64,000 bases of DNA from an uncultured Rhodospirillales bacterium (GTDB lineage: Bacteria > Pseudomonadota > Alphaproteobacteria > Acetobacterales > Acetobacteraceae): positions 248,001-312,000 of the forward strand of contig CAILMF010000015.1 in assembly GCA_903835235.1 (NCBI GenBank), written 5' to 3'. Of this stretch, positions 17,285 to 25,026 are shown piece by piece. Every line of letters starts with the position of its first letter. Within the stretch, counting starts at the first letter, position 1. The translations under genes and the position numbers were made by a program. The notes under the pieces were generated by a model. It did not search any database. It worked only from the letters and a program-made list of their open reading frames with translations, and was not told the origin of the DNA.

Positions 17285-18124
17285 TCAGCTGTTCACTTTC
17301 TGCGTTTCGGGGCGCGACGCCCATTCGGTCCAGCTGCCGTCATACACGGCGGCCTCGGGGAAGCCGGCCTGGACCAGGCCGAGGGTGAGGATGCAGGCGG
17401 TGACGCCGGTGCCGCAGCTGGTCACCACCGGCTTGTCCGGCGTCACCCGGGCGCGGCTGAAGCGGGCGCGCAGCACGGCCGGCTCCTTCATCGTGCCATC
17501 GGGGTTGAACAGCTCGTTGAACGGCACGTTCTCGGCGCCGGGCATATGGCCGCTGGGCAGGCCGGGGCGCGGTTCCGGCGCGGCGCCGTCGAAGCGGCCC
17601 TTGGCGCGGGCGTCCAGCACCAGGGCGGTGCCTGACGCCACGATGGTCTTGACGTCGCCGATGCCCTTGACCCGCTCGCTGCGGAAGTCGGCGACGAATT
17701 GCGAGGGCTTGGGCGCGGGCGGGGTGCCGGCGTCGGTGGCGCGGCCTTCGCGCTGCCACTTGGGCAGGCCGCCATCCAGCACGCTGGCCTTGTCATGCCC
17801 GAACAGCCGCATCAGCCACCAGCCGCGGGCGCTGCTCTGCAGGCCCTTCTGGTCGTAGAACACGCAGCGGGAGGCGTTGGAGACGCCCATGGCGGCCATC
17901 AGTTTCTCAAACCGCGCCGCGGTTGGGATCATGTGCGGCAGTGGGTTTTCCACGTCGGCCACTTCGTCGATATCGAAGAAGCGCGCGCCGGGGATATGGG
18001 CCTCGGCGAATTTCTGTTTGCCGTCGAATGGTTCGTTCGGCAGGTATTTCGTGGTGTCGAACACCAGGATGTCCGGCTTGCCCAGGTTGGCGGCCAGCCA
18101 TTCGGTGGAAACCAGGTTGCTCAT
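17285..18124 (-). CDS. sseA: 3-mercaptopyruvate/thiosulfate sulfurtransferase
   Basis: The 279-residue protein has two rhodanese domains. The active-site Cys lies in the loop CGTGVTAC of the second domain. The CG[ST]GVTA loop is the mercaptopyruvate type, whereas thiosulfate-specific rhodaneses have CRKGVTA. It moves sulfur from 3-mercaptopyruvate to thiols or cyanide. The ATG at 18124 has GGGGAG eight bases upstream; a GTG at 18133 is too close to that site. The gene starts five bases after alaX and ends next to metC, linking it to cysteine turnover. Confidence 0.87.
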   Translation of the reverse strand: MSNLVSTEWLAANLGKPDILVFDTTKYLPNEPFDGKQKFAEAHIPGARFFDIDEVADVENPLPHMIPTAARFEKLMAAMGVSNASRCVFYDQKGLQSSARGWWLMRLFGHDKASVLDGGLPKWQREGRATDAGTPPAPKPSQFVADFRSERVKGIGDVKTIVASGTALVLDARAKGRFDGAAPEPRPGLPSGHMPGAENVPFNELFNPDGTMKEPAVLRARFSRARVTPDKPVVTSCGTGVTACILTLGLVQAGFPEAAVYDGSWTEWASRPETQKVNS

Positions 18125-18129
18125 CGCGC

Positions 18130-18852
18130 TCACTCCCCGAGAACGACGTAGACACGCCGGTTCTGCTTGCCCTTGTTTTCAAGCTTGGTGACTTCGACCC
18201 GGCCTATTTCCCCGGTGCGGGCCACATGGGTGCCGCCGCAGGGTTGCAGGTCGGTCGGCGCTTCGGCCGCGCCCACCTGCACCAGGCGAACCTGGCCGGC
18301 ACCGCGCGGCGGCTGCACGCTGAGCGTGCGGACCATGGCCGGGTTGGCGTCCAACTCGGCGTCGGTGATCCAGTGGTGGCCCACCGGCTGGTCGGCGGCG
18401 ACCAGGGCGTTGAGGCCCTCGGTCAGCGCTTCCTTGGTCGGCGGGTTCGGCAGGTCGAAGTCGAGGCGCGACCGGTCCGCGCCCACCTGGCCGCCGGTGA
18501 CGCCGGCGCCGGGGATCAGGCTGCACAGCAGGTGCAGGGCGGTGTGCATGCGCATGTGGCGGTGGCGGCGCGGCCAGTCGAGTTCGGCCGTCACCGGCGT
18601 GCCAGGCGCGGGCAGGGCGGCGCCTTCGGCGGGCAGGTGCAGCACGGTATCCGGCTCGGCGCCCTTGATGCTGTTGGCGATGGCCATTTCGCCGCCCGCC
18701 CAGCGCAGCGTGCCGGCATCGCCGGGTTGGCCGCCGCCCTGGGGGTAGAAGATGGTGCGGTCCAGCAGCACGCCCTCGGGCGTGGCGGCCAGCACGGTGG
18801 CGGTGCAGTCGCGCAGATAGGCGTTGTCGCGGAACAGGAGTTCAGTGGGCAT
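18130..18852 (-). CDS. Alanyl-tRNA editing protein, AlaX type
   Basis: A 240-residue free-standing homologue of the AlaRS editing domain. Zinc and catalytic motifs are visible: HMRMHTALHLL (HxxxH) and CGGTHVARTGEIG. It deacylates mischarged tRNA-Ala (Ser-tRNA-Ala, Gly-tRNA-Ala) in trans. The N-terminal beta-barrel marks it as the longer AlaX class. It leads an operon with two sulfur-amino-acid enzymes, an arrangement I would not predict from its known role. The start is the ATG at 18852. Confidence 0.88.
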   Translation of the reverse strand: MPTELLFRDNAYLRDCTATVLAATPEGVLLDRTIFYPQGGGQPGDAGTLRWAGGEMAIANSIKGAEPDTVLHLPAEGAALPAPGTPVTAELDWPRRHRHMRMHTALHLLCSLIPGAGVTGGQVGADRSRLDFDLPNPPTKEALTEGLNALVAADQPVGHHWITDAELDANPAMVRTLSVQPPRGAGQVRLVQVGAAEAPTDLQPCGGTHVARTGEIGRVEVTKLENKGKQNRRVYVVLGE

Positions 18853-18904
18853 CAGGGGACTTTCCCCGAACGGCGGCGGCGGGGCAAGCTGCCACCTTGG
18901 CCGA

Positions 18905-19008
18905 GAGCCGTTTCACCGCGACCCTACGCGATGAAATGGCTCAAGCTTTTGGTAGGGACGCATTTTCCGAGTCGGCGAGCGTATCCGCTCGCCTTGAAAT
19001 TGCTCTGG
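18905..19008. repeat. REP-like palindromic repeat with two hairpins
   Basis: The first hairpin has 16-base arms (18905-18920 and 18927-18942, loop ACCCTA) that pair throughout if two G-U wobbles are allowed. The second is GGCGAGCG-TATC-CGCTCGCC (18974-18993), perfect. The element shares ACGCATTT and TTGCTCTGG with the hairpin at 61247-61298, so both are likely copies or variants of one dispersed family. It lies in the gap before the SnoaL-like gene. Confidence 0.6.
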
Positions 19009-19023
19009 CCGGGGAGGGCAGCG

Positions 19024-19407
19024 ATGCAGGCGGGTGATCTGGCGGGGCGGGAGGAGCTGTTCCGCGGCTTCGGCCGGGCTTGGTTCAAGGCGGATATGGG
19101 CCTGCTGTACCAGGTGGTGACGCCGGACTTTACCTGGGCGGGCCTGGATGAGGCCGGGCAGCCGCGCCGGCTGAAGGGTGCGGAAGCGATTGCGGCGGAA
19201 CTGGCGGCGATGCGCGCCCGCGCCGAGCTGCGCTTTTCCGACGTGGCCTACCATCACCTGCCGGACCTGACGGTGATGACCTTCCGGCTGCGCGAGACGC
19301 CGCGCGACGGCGGGCCGGCGCGGGAATACGAGGGGGTGGAGCTGTACAGTTTCCGGGACGGGCTGATCTGCCTGAAGGACGTGTTCCGCAAGCCAGCTGG
19401 GGATTGA
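19024..19407 (+). CDS. NTF2-like (SnoaL-type) small protein
   Basis: The 127-residue protein has the alpha+beta cone pattern of the NTF2/SnoaL superfamily: an N-terminal helix, LLYQVVTPDFTWAG, then beta strands ending VELYSFRDGLICLKDVF. Members are polyketide cyclases, isomerases or ligand-binding proteins; no specific role can be given. The ATG follows GGGGAGGGC at the right spacing. The open frame runs far upstream through the repeat region but without a better start. It is convergent with the broken NUDIX gene. Confidence 0.7.
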   Translation: MQAGDLAGREELFRGFGRAWFKADMGLLYQVVTPDFTWAGLDEAGQPRRLKGAEAIAAELAAMRARAELRFSDVAYHHLPDLTVMTFRLRETPRDGGPAREYEGVELYSFRDGLICLKDVFRKPAGD

Positions 19408-19425
19408 GCGGCGCGGGCAACCGGC

Positions 19426-20065
19426 TCAGCCCCACTCCCGCCGCAGCCGGTCGCGATGCGTGCGCAGCCAGTACAGGCAGATCGCCAGGGTGGCATTCTG
19501 CACGCCGCCCGCGTCCAGCAGCGCGAAGGCGTCCGCGGCCAGCAGCACCGTGACCTTGATGTCCTCGTGCTCGTCCTGCAGGCCGTGGGTCCCGGCCTCG
19601 CCCGGCGGCGGCAGGGGCCACGCGGGCGCCGTACATGTGCAGCACCTCGTCGCAGCCGCCCTGCATCAGCATGAAGCCACCGATCTTTTCGAAGCGGTCC
19701 GGCTTCAGGCCGGTTTCCTCCTCGCATTCGCGCTTCGCCGCCTCCAGCGGGTCCTCGCCGATCTCCAGCAGGCCGGCGGCGCATTCGGTCATCATCGGGT
19801 CCAGCCCGGCCGAAAGCGCGGGCAGGCGGAACTGCTGGATCAGCGCCACCGAATCCTGAACGGGGTCGTAAGGCAGCACCGCCACGCCGCGGCCACGGCG
19901 CCAGAGCTCCCAGGTCAACACGCCGGATTCGGCGCCGTCGAACCTGGTGAAGCGGAACTTCACCCGCTGGACGGGGAAGCGGCCATCCCAGACCACCTGA
20001 TCCTCCAGCACCTGGATCTTCGGGTGGGCGGGGATCAGCGGGGCCTTGGCGGGTCTGGTGTTCAT
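19426..20065 (-). pseudogene. NUDIX hydrolase (ADP-ribose pyrophosphatase-like), frameshifted
   Basis: From ATG 20065 the frame encodes a good NUDIX domain with the box GLLEIGEDPLEAAK followed by RECEEETGL. After HMYGARVAP (about base 19615) the frame becomes Arg/Gly-rich nonsense. Shifting by one base restores an expected C-terminus (LQDEHEDIKVTVLLAADAF, ending at the TGA at 19426). The total length, 640 bases, is one more than a multiple of three, so one base seems inserted near GCAGGGG (19611-19617). It is either a recent pseudogene or a sequencing error in a G-run. An intact enzyme would hydrolyse ADP-ribose or nucleotide sugars. Confidence 0.8.
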
Positions 20066-20102
20066 GCCGGACGGACCCTACCCTTGGCGAAAGGGCCAGT
20101 CC

Positions 20103-20999
20103 ATGAGCAGCACCGTTACCCAGGCCGGCGCCAGGCGCCGCGGCATCCTCTGCGTGCTGGGCGCCGCGGCGGTCTTTGGCATGGCCGCGGCCTGCGTGAA
20201 GGCGCTGCACGGCGAGATTCCGGTGCCGCAGGTGATGCTGTGCCGCAACCTCTTCGCCATTCCCGCCCTGCTGCCGCTGCTGCTGCGCGCGCCGGAGGGG
20301 CTGGGGGCGCTGCGCACCCGGCACCCCAGGGCACATGCCGAACGGCTGTTCTGGGGCCTGATCGGCATGGCCGGCGCCTTCTACGGCTATGCCCACCTGC
20401 CGCTGGCCACGGCCACGGCGCTGGGCTTCACCATGCCGCTGTTCCTGACGCTGATCGCCGTGCTGTTCATGGGGGAAAGGCTGCGCTGGCGGCGCGGGCT
20501 GGCGGTGGCGCTGGGCTTCTGTGGCGTGCTGGTGGTGGTCAGGCCCGGTGGCGGCGCGGGGCTGGACCTGCTGGCCGCCGGCGGCGTGCTGCTGGGCGCG
20601 GTGGGGTGGGCCATGGCCATGGTGACCATTCGGCGCATGGGCGATGCCGGCGAATCCGGGGTCGCCATCGTGATGTGGTTCGCGCTGTCGGCGGCGGTGG
20701 TGGCGGGCGTGCTGGCCGTGCCGCTCTGGGTGGCGCCCAGCGGCACGCAATGGGCACTGCTGGCGGGCTGCGGCGTGGTCTCGGCACTGGGCCAGGTGCT
20801 GATGACCGCGGCCTATCGCAGCGGCGAGGCGACGCTGCTGGCGCCCTTCGAGTACAGCGGCATCCTGTGGACGGCGTTGCTGGGCGCCGTGGTGTGGGCG
20901 GAGGTGCCGGACGCGGCGGCCTTCGCCGGCATCGCGCTGCTGGTCGGCAGCGGGATCTACATCTGGTACCGGGAAGTTCAGCTCGGCATCCGGCGGTGA
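20103..20999 (+). CDS. EamA/DMT family transporter
   Basis: The 298-residue protein shows ten predicted membrane segments, arranged as two EamA repeats. FYGYAHLPLATATALGFTMP and the terminal LLGSxIY-like end are typical of the S-adenosylmethionine/drug-metabolite exporter group. The substrate is unknown. ATG at 20103 has AAAGGG seven bases upstream; the frame upstream to 20046 overlaps the divergent NUDIX start and is not needed. Its stop overlaps the GTG of the next gene (GTGA), so the two are co-translated. Confidence 0.85.
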   Translation: MSSTVTQAGARRRGILCVLGAAAVFGMAAACVKALHGEIPVPQVMLCRNLFAIPALLPLLLRAPEGLGALRTRHPRAHAERLFWGLIGMAGAFYGYAHLPLATATALGFTMPLFLTLIAVLFMGERLRWRRGLAVALGFCGVLVVVRPGGGAGLDLLAAGGVLLGAVGWAMAMVTIRRMGDAGESGVAIVMWFALSAAVVAGVLAVPLWVAPSGTQWALLAGCGVVSALGQVLMTAAYRSGEATLLAPFEYSGILWTALLGAVVWAEVPDAAAFAGIALLVGSGIYIWYREVQLGIRR

Positions 21000-21814
21000 G
21001 CGAACTGGCGCTGTACCGCAGCGCTGCCTTCAACGTCTTTGCCTTGCAGCCGGGAATGCGGCGTGACGTGCTGGTGGTCAGCTTCATGTACCATCGGCCG
21101 CGACCGGCGTTGACCAGTGGGGGCTTCGGCCAGCACTACCTGTGGACCGCCGGGCTGGACGCGGTGCACGTGCTTCCCGCCGCCAACACCTGGTACCAAC
21201 ACGCCGAAATGCCCGCCGTGCTGCGCACCATCACCGCGTTCCGCCAGGCGCAGGGCCATGCGCGGCTGGTGACCTATGGCTTCAGCATGGGGGCTTATGC
21301 CGCCGTCAACTTCTGTGGGCTGCTCGATGCCTCCGACGCCGTGGCGCTGATGCCGCAGGCGACGCTGGACCCGGCGCTGGTGCCGGCCGAGAATCGCTGG
21401 CGGCGGGAGGCGGCGACGCTGCGCTTCACCCAGCACCACCTGCGGCCGGAGGCGCCTGCCGCCACCCGCTGCCTGGTGCTGTACGACCCCGCCCATGCGC
21501 TGGACACAGCGCACCTGCGGCTGATCTCGGCGGTGCGGCAAGTGGAAGCGGTGCCGTTGCGCTTCAACCAGCACCGCGCACCGCCGGCCGCCGTGATGCA
21601 GGCGGCGCTGCTGGGGGCGTCCGAGGCCGCGCCGGATGTGGCGGCGCAGGTTGCCCGGCTGTGGCGCCGCCACCGGGTGGCGCAGCCGCGCGCCTGGTTG
21701 AATGCGGCACGGGCACAGCGGCTGGGCTCCGCCCGGCAGCGCCGCCTGTTGCGGCGGGCGGCACTGCTGTGGTGGCGGGGCAGCGCCCTGGCGGCCCGCC
21801 TGGGCTGGGGTTGA
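20996..21814 (+). CDS. Alpha/beta-hydrolase-like protein of unknown function
   Basis: The 272-residue product has a serine nucleophile elbow GFSMGAYAA near residue 96, preceded by a strand (ARLVTYG). A possible acid is in LVLYDPAHALD and a possible His in FNQHRAPP. I do not recognise a specific family. The C-terminal 70 residues are Arg-rich and helical. The start is a GTG overlapping the EamA stop codon. It is probably co-expressed with the transporter; related function is unproven. Confidence 0.6.
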   Translation: MSELALYRSAAFNVFALQPGMRRDVLVVSFMYHRPRPALTSGGFGQHYLWTAGLDAVHVLPAANTWYQHAEMPAVLRTITAFRQAQGHARLVTYGFSMGAYAAVNFCGLLDASDAVALMPQATLDPALVPAENRWRREAATLRFTQHHLRPEAPAATRCLVLYDPAHALDTAHLRLISAVRQVEAVPLRFNQHRAPPAAVMQAALLGASEAAPDVAAQVARLWRRHRVAQPRAWLNAARAQRLGSARQRRLLRRAALLWWRGSALAARLGWG

Positions 21815-21820
21815 GCCGCG

Positions 21821-22617
21821 CTACCGCAGCCGGCGGCCGTGCTGCGTCACCACCTCCAGGAACTGCGTGGTCTCGTGGTTCAGGAAGTCCACATCTGCCG
21901 GAAAGCCGCCGCCGGCCGCGGTATGGTCGGTGACGGTGCCCGGGCTGATCCGCACCACGCGCACGTCGCGGATGTACCGGCTGGCCTCGATGGGCTCGTA
22001 TTCCGGGTTCAGCAGGTCGCCGTTGCCGTGCAGCGCCAGGGTCTTCGCCTCGAACGCGCGCGACTTGCCAAGCGTACCCCCTTGGATGCCCGGGGTGGTG
22101 CCGATGTCGTGCCCTCCATGGGCCCAGTTCTGGTACAGCCAGTCATTTGCGTCGAAGGCGTTGAGCAGGCTGGTCTCCTGTGCCCGCAACCAGGGCAGCA
22201 CCTGCATAGGCTGGGGGGGGAACTGGTCGCGGTACATTTCCGGCGCGCGGGCGGCCAGGAAGCTGAGGATGTCGCGCCACAGCCGCACGCCGCGTTCCGG
22301 TTGGGCGGTATAATTGCCCTGGTTCCAGGCGGGGTCGAGCATGATGGCCTGGCGGCTGGCGTCCGGCATGGCGATGGTCCAGCCGGGGGTGCGGGCCAGC
22401 GGCACCAAGGCCACCAGGCTGTCCATGAACCCGGCGTGGGAAACGCCCCATTGCAGCACCTGCAAGCGCGGCGGCGCCGTGCTGTTGCCCGGGCTGGTGG
22501 GCAGGCCGTTGCCGATGGCGTCGGTCGCAATGATGAAATACCTGTCGGTATCCCGCGCCTTGCCCGGCCGATCATGAAGTCCAGCCGGTGGTGGTTGCCG
22601 CTGATGGCGGTGACCAT
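21821..22617 (-). pseudogene. Remnant of a MetX-like (homoserine O-acetyltransferase family) alpha/beta-fold gene
   Basis: Three lesions are visible. The 5' part is missing: recognisable sequence begins at MVTAISGNHHRLDFMIG, directly beside the stop of the upstream gene, without a Shine-Dalgarno. A one-base deletion near 22565 (GGCCGGG where GGCCCGGG is expected) breaks the frame before RPGKARDTDRYFIIATD. About 50 residues between GNSTAPP and LQVLQWGVSH, which hold the GxSMGG nucleophile elbow in relatives, are absent. The acid (HGNGDLLNPEY) and His (VTDHTA) regions remain. I infer a dead gene. Confidence 0.75.
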
Positions 22618-22627
22618 CAGGATGGCA

Positions 22628-23866
22628 TCAGCGGCCGAACAGCGCCGCGGCCCAGGTTGCCGCCAGCGACAGCGCCAGGCCCGGCACGACGCGCCACGCA
22701 AACGCGGGGCTGCCGGCGCTGACTGCCATGATCCCCTTGGACGCCGTATTGGTGCTCATGGCGGCCAGGACGGCAAGCGCGGCCTCCGACGGTGCCAACC
22801 TGCCATCAGCCACCAGCGACGCCACCGAGATCGCCGCGGCATGCGGGTCCACGATGCCGGCCAGCGCGCCGCCGATGAGGATGCCGATGTCGCCCAGCCA
22901 GTCGCCGAGGCCGGCCGCGGCCAGCAGCATGACCACCAGCGTGGCCGCCAGCACCAGCGCGGTTCGCAGGCTGAAGGCGCGTCCGGCCTGGGCCGGCGGT
23001 TCCGGCCCGGCGCGCAGGGCGTGCCCGGTGAAGGCCGCACCATACAGCGCCGCGACAACGCCACCGGCGACCAAGGCCGGGGCCACGGCCAGCAGCGCCG
23101 CGGTGCTGGTGGCCCACAGCAGCAGCGCCATCTGGATGAAGGTGCCGAGCGTCGACAGCGTGGCACCGGCGACGGCGGCAGCCAGGCTGGCTGGTTCCCG
23201 GCTGGCGCGCGTGGCCATGGCGCCGATGGTCGCAGTGCTGGACACGAAGCCGGACGCCAGGCCGGACAGTGGCAGGCCGTAGCGGGTGCCGACCACGCGG
23301 CTGGCAACATGCCCGGCCGCGCCGATGGCGAGCACCAGCACCACAAGCTGCCCCACCTGGTGCGGGTTCACCGCCTGCCAGGGGCCGAGGCCGGCATCCG
23401 GCAGCAGCGGCCAGAGCACCAGCGCGATGACGGCGAAGACCAGGCTGTCATGCAGTTCCTGGGTGGACAGGCCGATGGTGGCAAAGCGGTGCAGATGCGG
23501 CTTGGCCGCCAGCAGCGCGGTGATGATGGCGGCCAGCGCCGCCGCCAGCGCCGGGTTGGACAGCGCCAGGGCGCCGAGCAGGGGCGTGGCGGCCAGCGCC
23601 ACCTCGGTGGTCAGGCCCGGGTCGGCCCGGGCAACCCGAAAATAAGCCAGGCCGGCCAGCGCGACCACACCGGCCAGCACCACGGCCAGCAGCATCGCGC
23701 CGCCCAGCTGCATGGCCAGGGCGCCGGCCAGCGCCGCCAGGCCGAAGGTACGCATGCCCGCGGCGCCGCGTCCCGGGCCCCGCCCCTTGCCCCGCTCCCG
23801 CTCCAGCCCGATCAGCAGGCCAAGGGCGGTGGCGACGGCCAGGTTGAACCAGGGCTCGGGCAGCAT
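22628..23866 (-). CDS. MgtC/SapB-DUF4010 family membrane protein
   Basis: The 412-residue protein begins with a MgtC-like N-terminus (ALGLLIGLERERGKG) and continues with a DUF4010 domain, together about twelve membrane segments. GFVSSTATIGAMA and the final ASKGIMAV stretch are typical. Function is not established; MgtC relatives are linked to Mg limitation and survival, but this larger architecture is often called simply DUF4010 protein. It starts three bases after the oxidoreductase stop and is probably in an operon with it. Confidence 0.78.
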   Translation of the reverse strand: MLPEPWFNLAVATALGLLIGLERERGKGRGPGRGAAGMRTFGLAALAGALAMQLGGAMLLAVVLAGVVALAGLAYFRVARADPGLTTEVALAATPLLGALALSNPALAAALAAIITALLAAKPHLHRFATIGLSTQELHDSLVFAVIALVLWPLLPDAGLGPWQAVNPHQVGQLVVLVLAIGAAGHVASRVVGTRYGLPLSGLASGFVSSTATIGAMATRASREPASLAAAVAGATLSTLGTFIQMALLLWATSTAALLAVAPALVAGGVVAALYGAAFTGHALRAGPEPPAQAGRAFSLRTALVLAATLVVMLLAAAGLGDWLGDIGILIGGALAGIVDPHAAAISVASLVADGRLAPSEAALAVLAAMSTNTASKGIMAVSAGSPAFAWRVVPGLALSLAATWAAALFGR

Positions 23867-23869
23867 CCG

Positions 23870-24847
23870 CTATTCCATGGACAGCACGATCTTGCCGAAG
23901 TGCTGGTTGGCCTTCATGTGCGCCAGCGCCTCCACCGCCTGGGCCAGCGGGAAGACCTTGTCCACGGGCAGGGAGAGCTTGCCCGCCTCCACCGCCGGCC
24001 ACAGGTCCTGGACCATCAGGCGGTTGATCTCGCGGACTTCCTCGGTGCTGCGGGTGCGGAAGGTGACGCCGATGTAGTTGATGCGCCGCGCCGCATGCAG
24101 GTCGAAGTCGAACTCGCCCTTGCTGCCGCCCAGGCGCCCCACGTTGATGATGGTGCCGAGGATGGCGCAGCACTTCAGGTTGCCATTGGCCACACTGGCG
24201 GAAATCTGGTCCACGATCACGTCCACGCCGCGGCCATCGGTGGCGGCCAGCACCTGGTCGGGCCAGCTGGCGTCGGAGGTATCAACCGCCACGTCGCAGC
24301 CGTAGTCCTTCAGCTTCGCGCGGCGTTCGGCGTTGGTGCTGCTGCCCAGAACCTTGCCGGCGCCCATCAGCTTGGCGATCTGCATGCCCATCAGGCCAAC
24401 GCCGGAGGAGGCGCCCTGGATCAGGATGCTCTGGCCCGGCTTCAGCCCGCCCATGGTGACCACGGCGTTGTGCATGGTGGTCAGCGCCACCGGCAGGGTC
24501 GCCGCCTGGGTCCAGCTCATGTTGTTGCCGGGAATGGTCGAGACCGTGCCCCAATCGGCCAGCGCGTATTCGGCGTAGCAGCCGGCGCCCTTGGCCATCA
24601 CGCGCATGCCCGGCTTGATGTGGGCGGGCACCTCGGGGCCGCACTCCGCGACCTCGCCGGCGAAGTCCAGGCCGATGATGGTGCCGGGGCCGCCCTGGCG
24701 GCCATGCGCATGGCCGGCGGCCACGGCCAGGTCGGCGCGGTTCAGGCTGGCGGCGCGGACGCGGACCAGCACCTGGGCGGGGCCGGGCTTCGGGGTGGCG
24801 ACGTCCTGCACCTGGACGCCGTGTTCGGTGACGACTGCTGCCTTCAT
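23870..24847 (-). CDS. Zinc-type (MDR) NAD(P)H:quinone oxidoreductase-like protein
   Basis: The 325-residue medium-chain reductase has the GroES-like N-domain (IIGLDFAGEVAECG) and a nucleotide-binding fold with ILIQGASSGVGLMGMQIAKL. The structural zinc Cys cluster of alcohol dehydrogenases is absent, which favours the quinone oxidoreductase/enoyl reductase branch. It probably reduces quinones or enones with NADPH. The ATG at 24847 is preceded by GAGAG. The gene diverges from the RTX gene across about 180 bases. Confidence 0.82.
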   Translation of the reverse strand: MKAAVVTEHGVQVQDVATPKPGPAQVLVRVRAASLNRADLAVAAGHAHGRQGGPGTIIGLDFAGEVAECGPEVPAHIKPGMRVMAKGAGCYAEYALADWGTVSTIPGNNMSWTQAATLPVALTTMHNAVVTMGGLKPGQSILIQGASSGVGLMGMQIAKLMGAGKVLGSSTNAERRAKLKDYGCDVAVDTSDASWPDQVLAATDGRGVDVIVDQISASVANGNLKCCAILGTIINVGRLGGSKGEFDFDLHAARRINYIGVTFRTRSTEEVREINRLMVQDLWPAVEAGKLSLPVDKVFPLAQAVEALAHMKANQHFGKIVLSME

Positions 24848-24950
24848 GGGAACGCTCTCTCGGGTTTCTGGCGCCGGCATATCCCTGATGGGCGGTTACC
24901 GTCAAAGCCGCGATATCACAGGAATTTGATACCCCGTTTAAAGAGACCTT

Positions 24951-24964
24951 AATGCCTCGGCATT
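24951..24964. promoter_or_regulatory. Inverted repeat AATGCC-TC-GGCATT in a divergent promoter region
   Basis: A perfect 6-2-6 palindrome lies in the AT-richer 179-base gap between the divergent oxidoreductase and RTX genes. It could be an operator for an unidentified dimeric regulator. No regulator gene is adjacent. Confidence 0.3.
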
Positions 24965-25026
24965 CGCGTTCTGGGTGATACTGGGAAAATCAGAGCAGGG
25001 AAGTCGGATTTCGTTCGTGAGATCCG

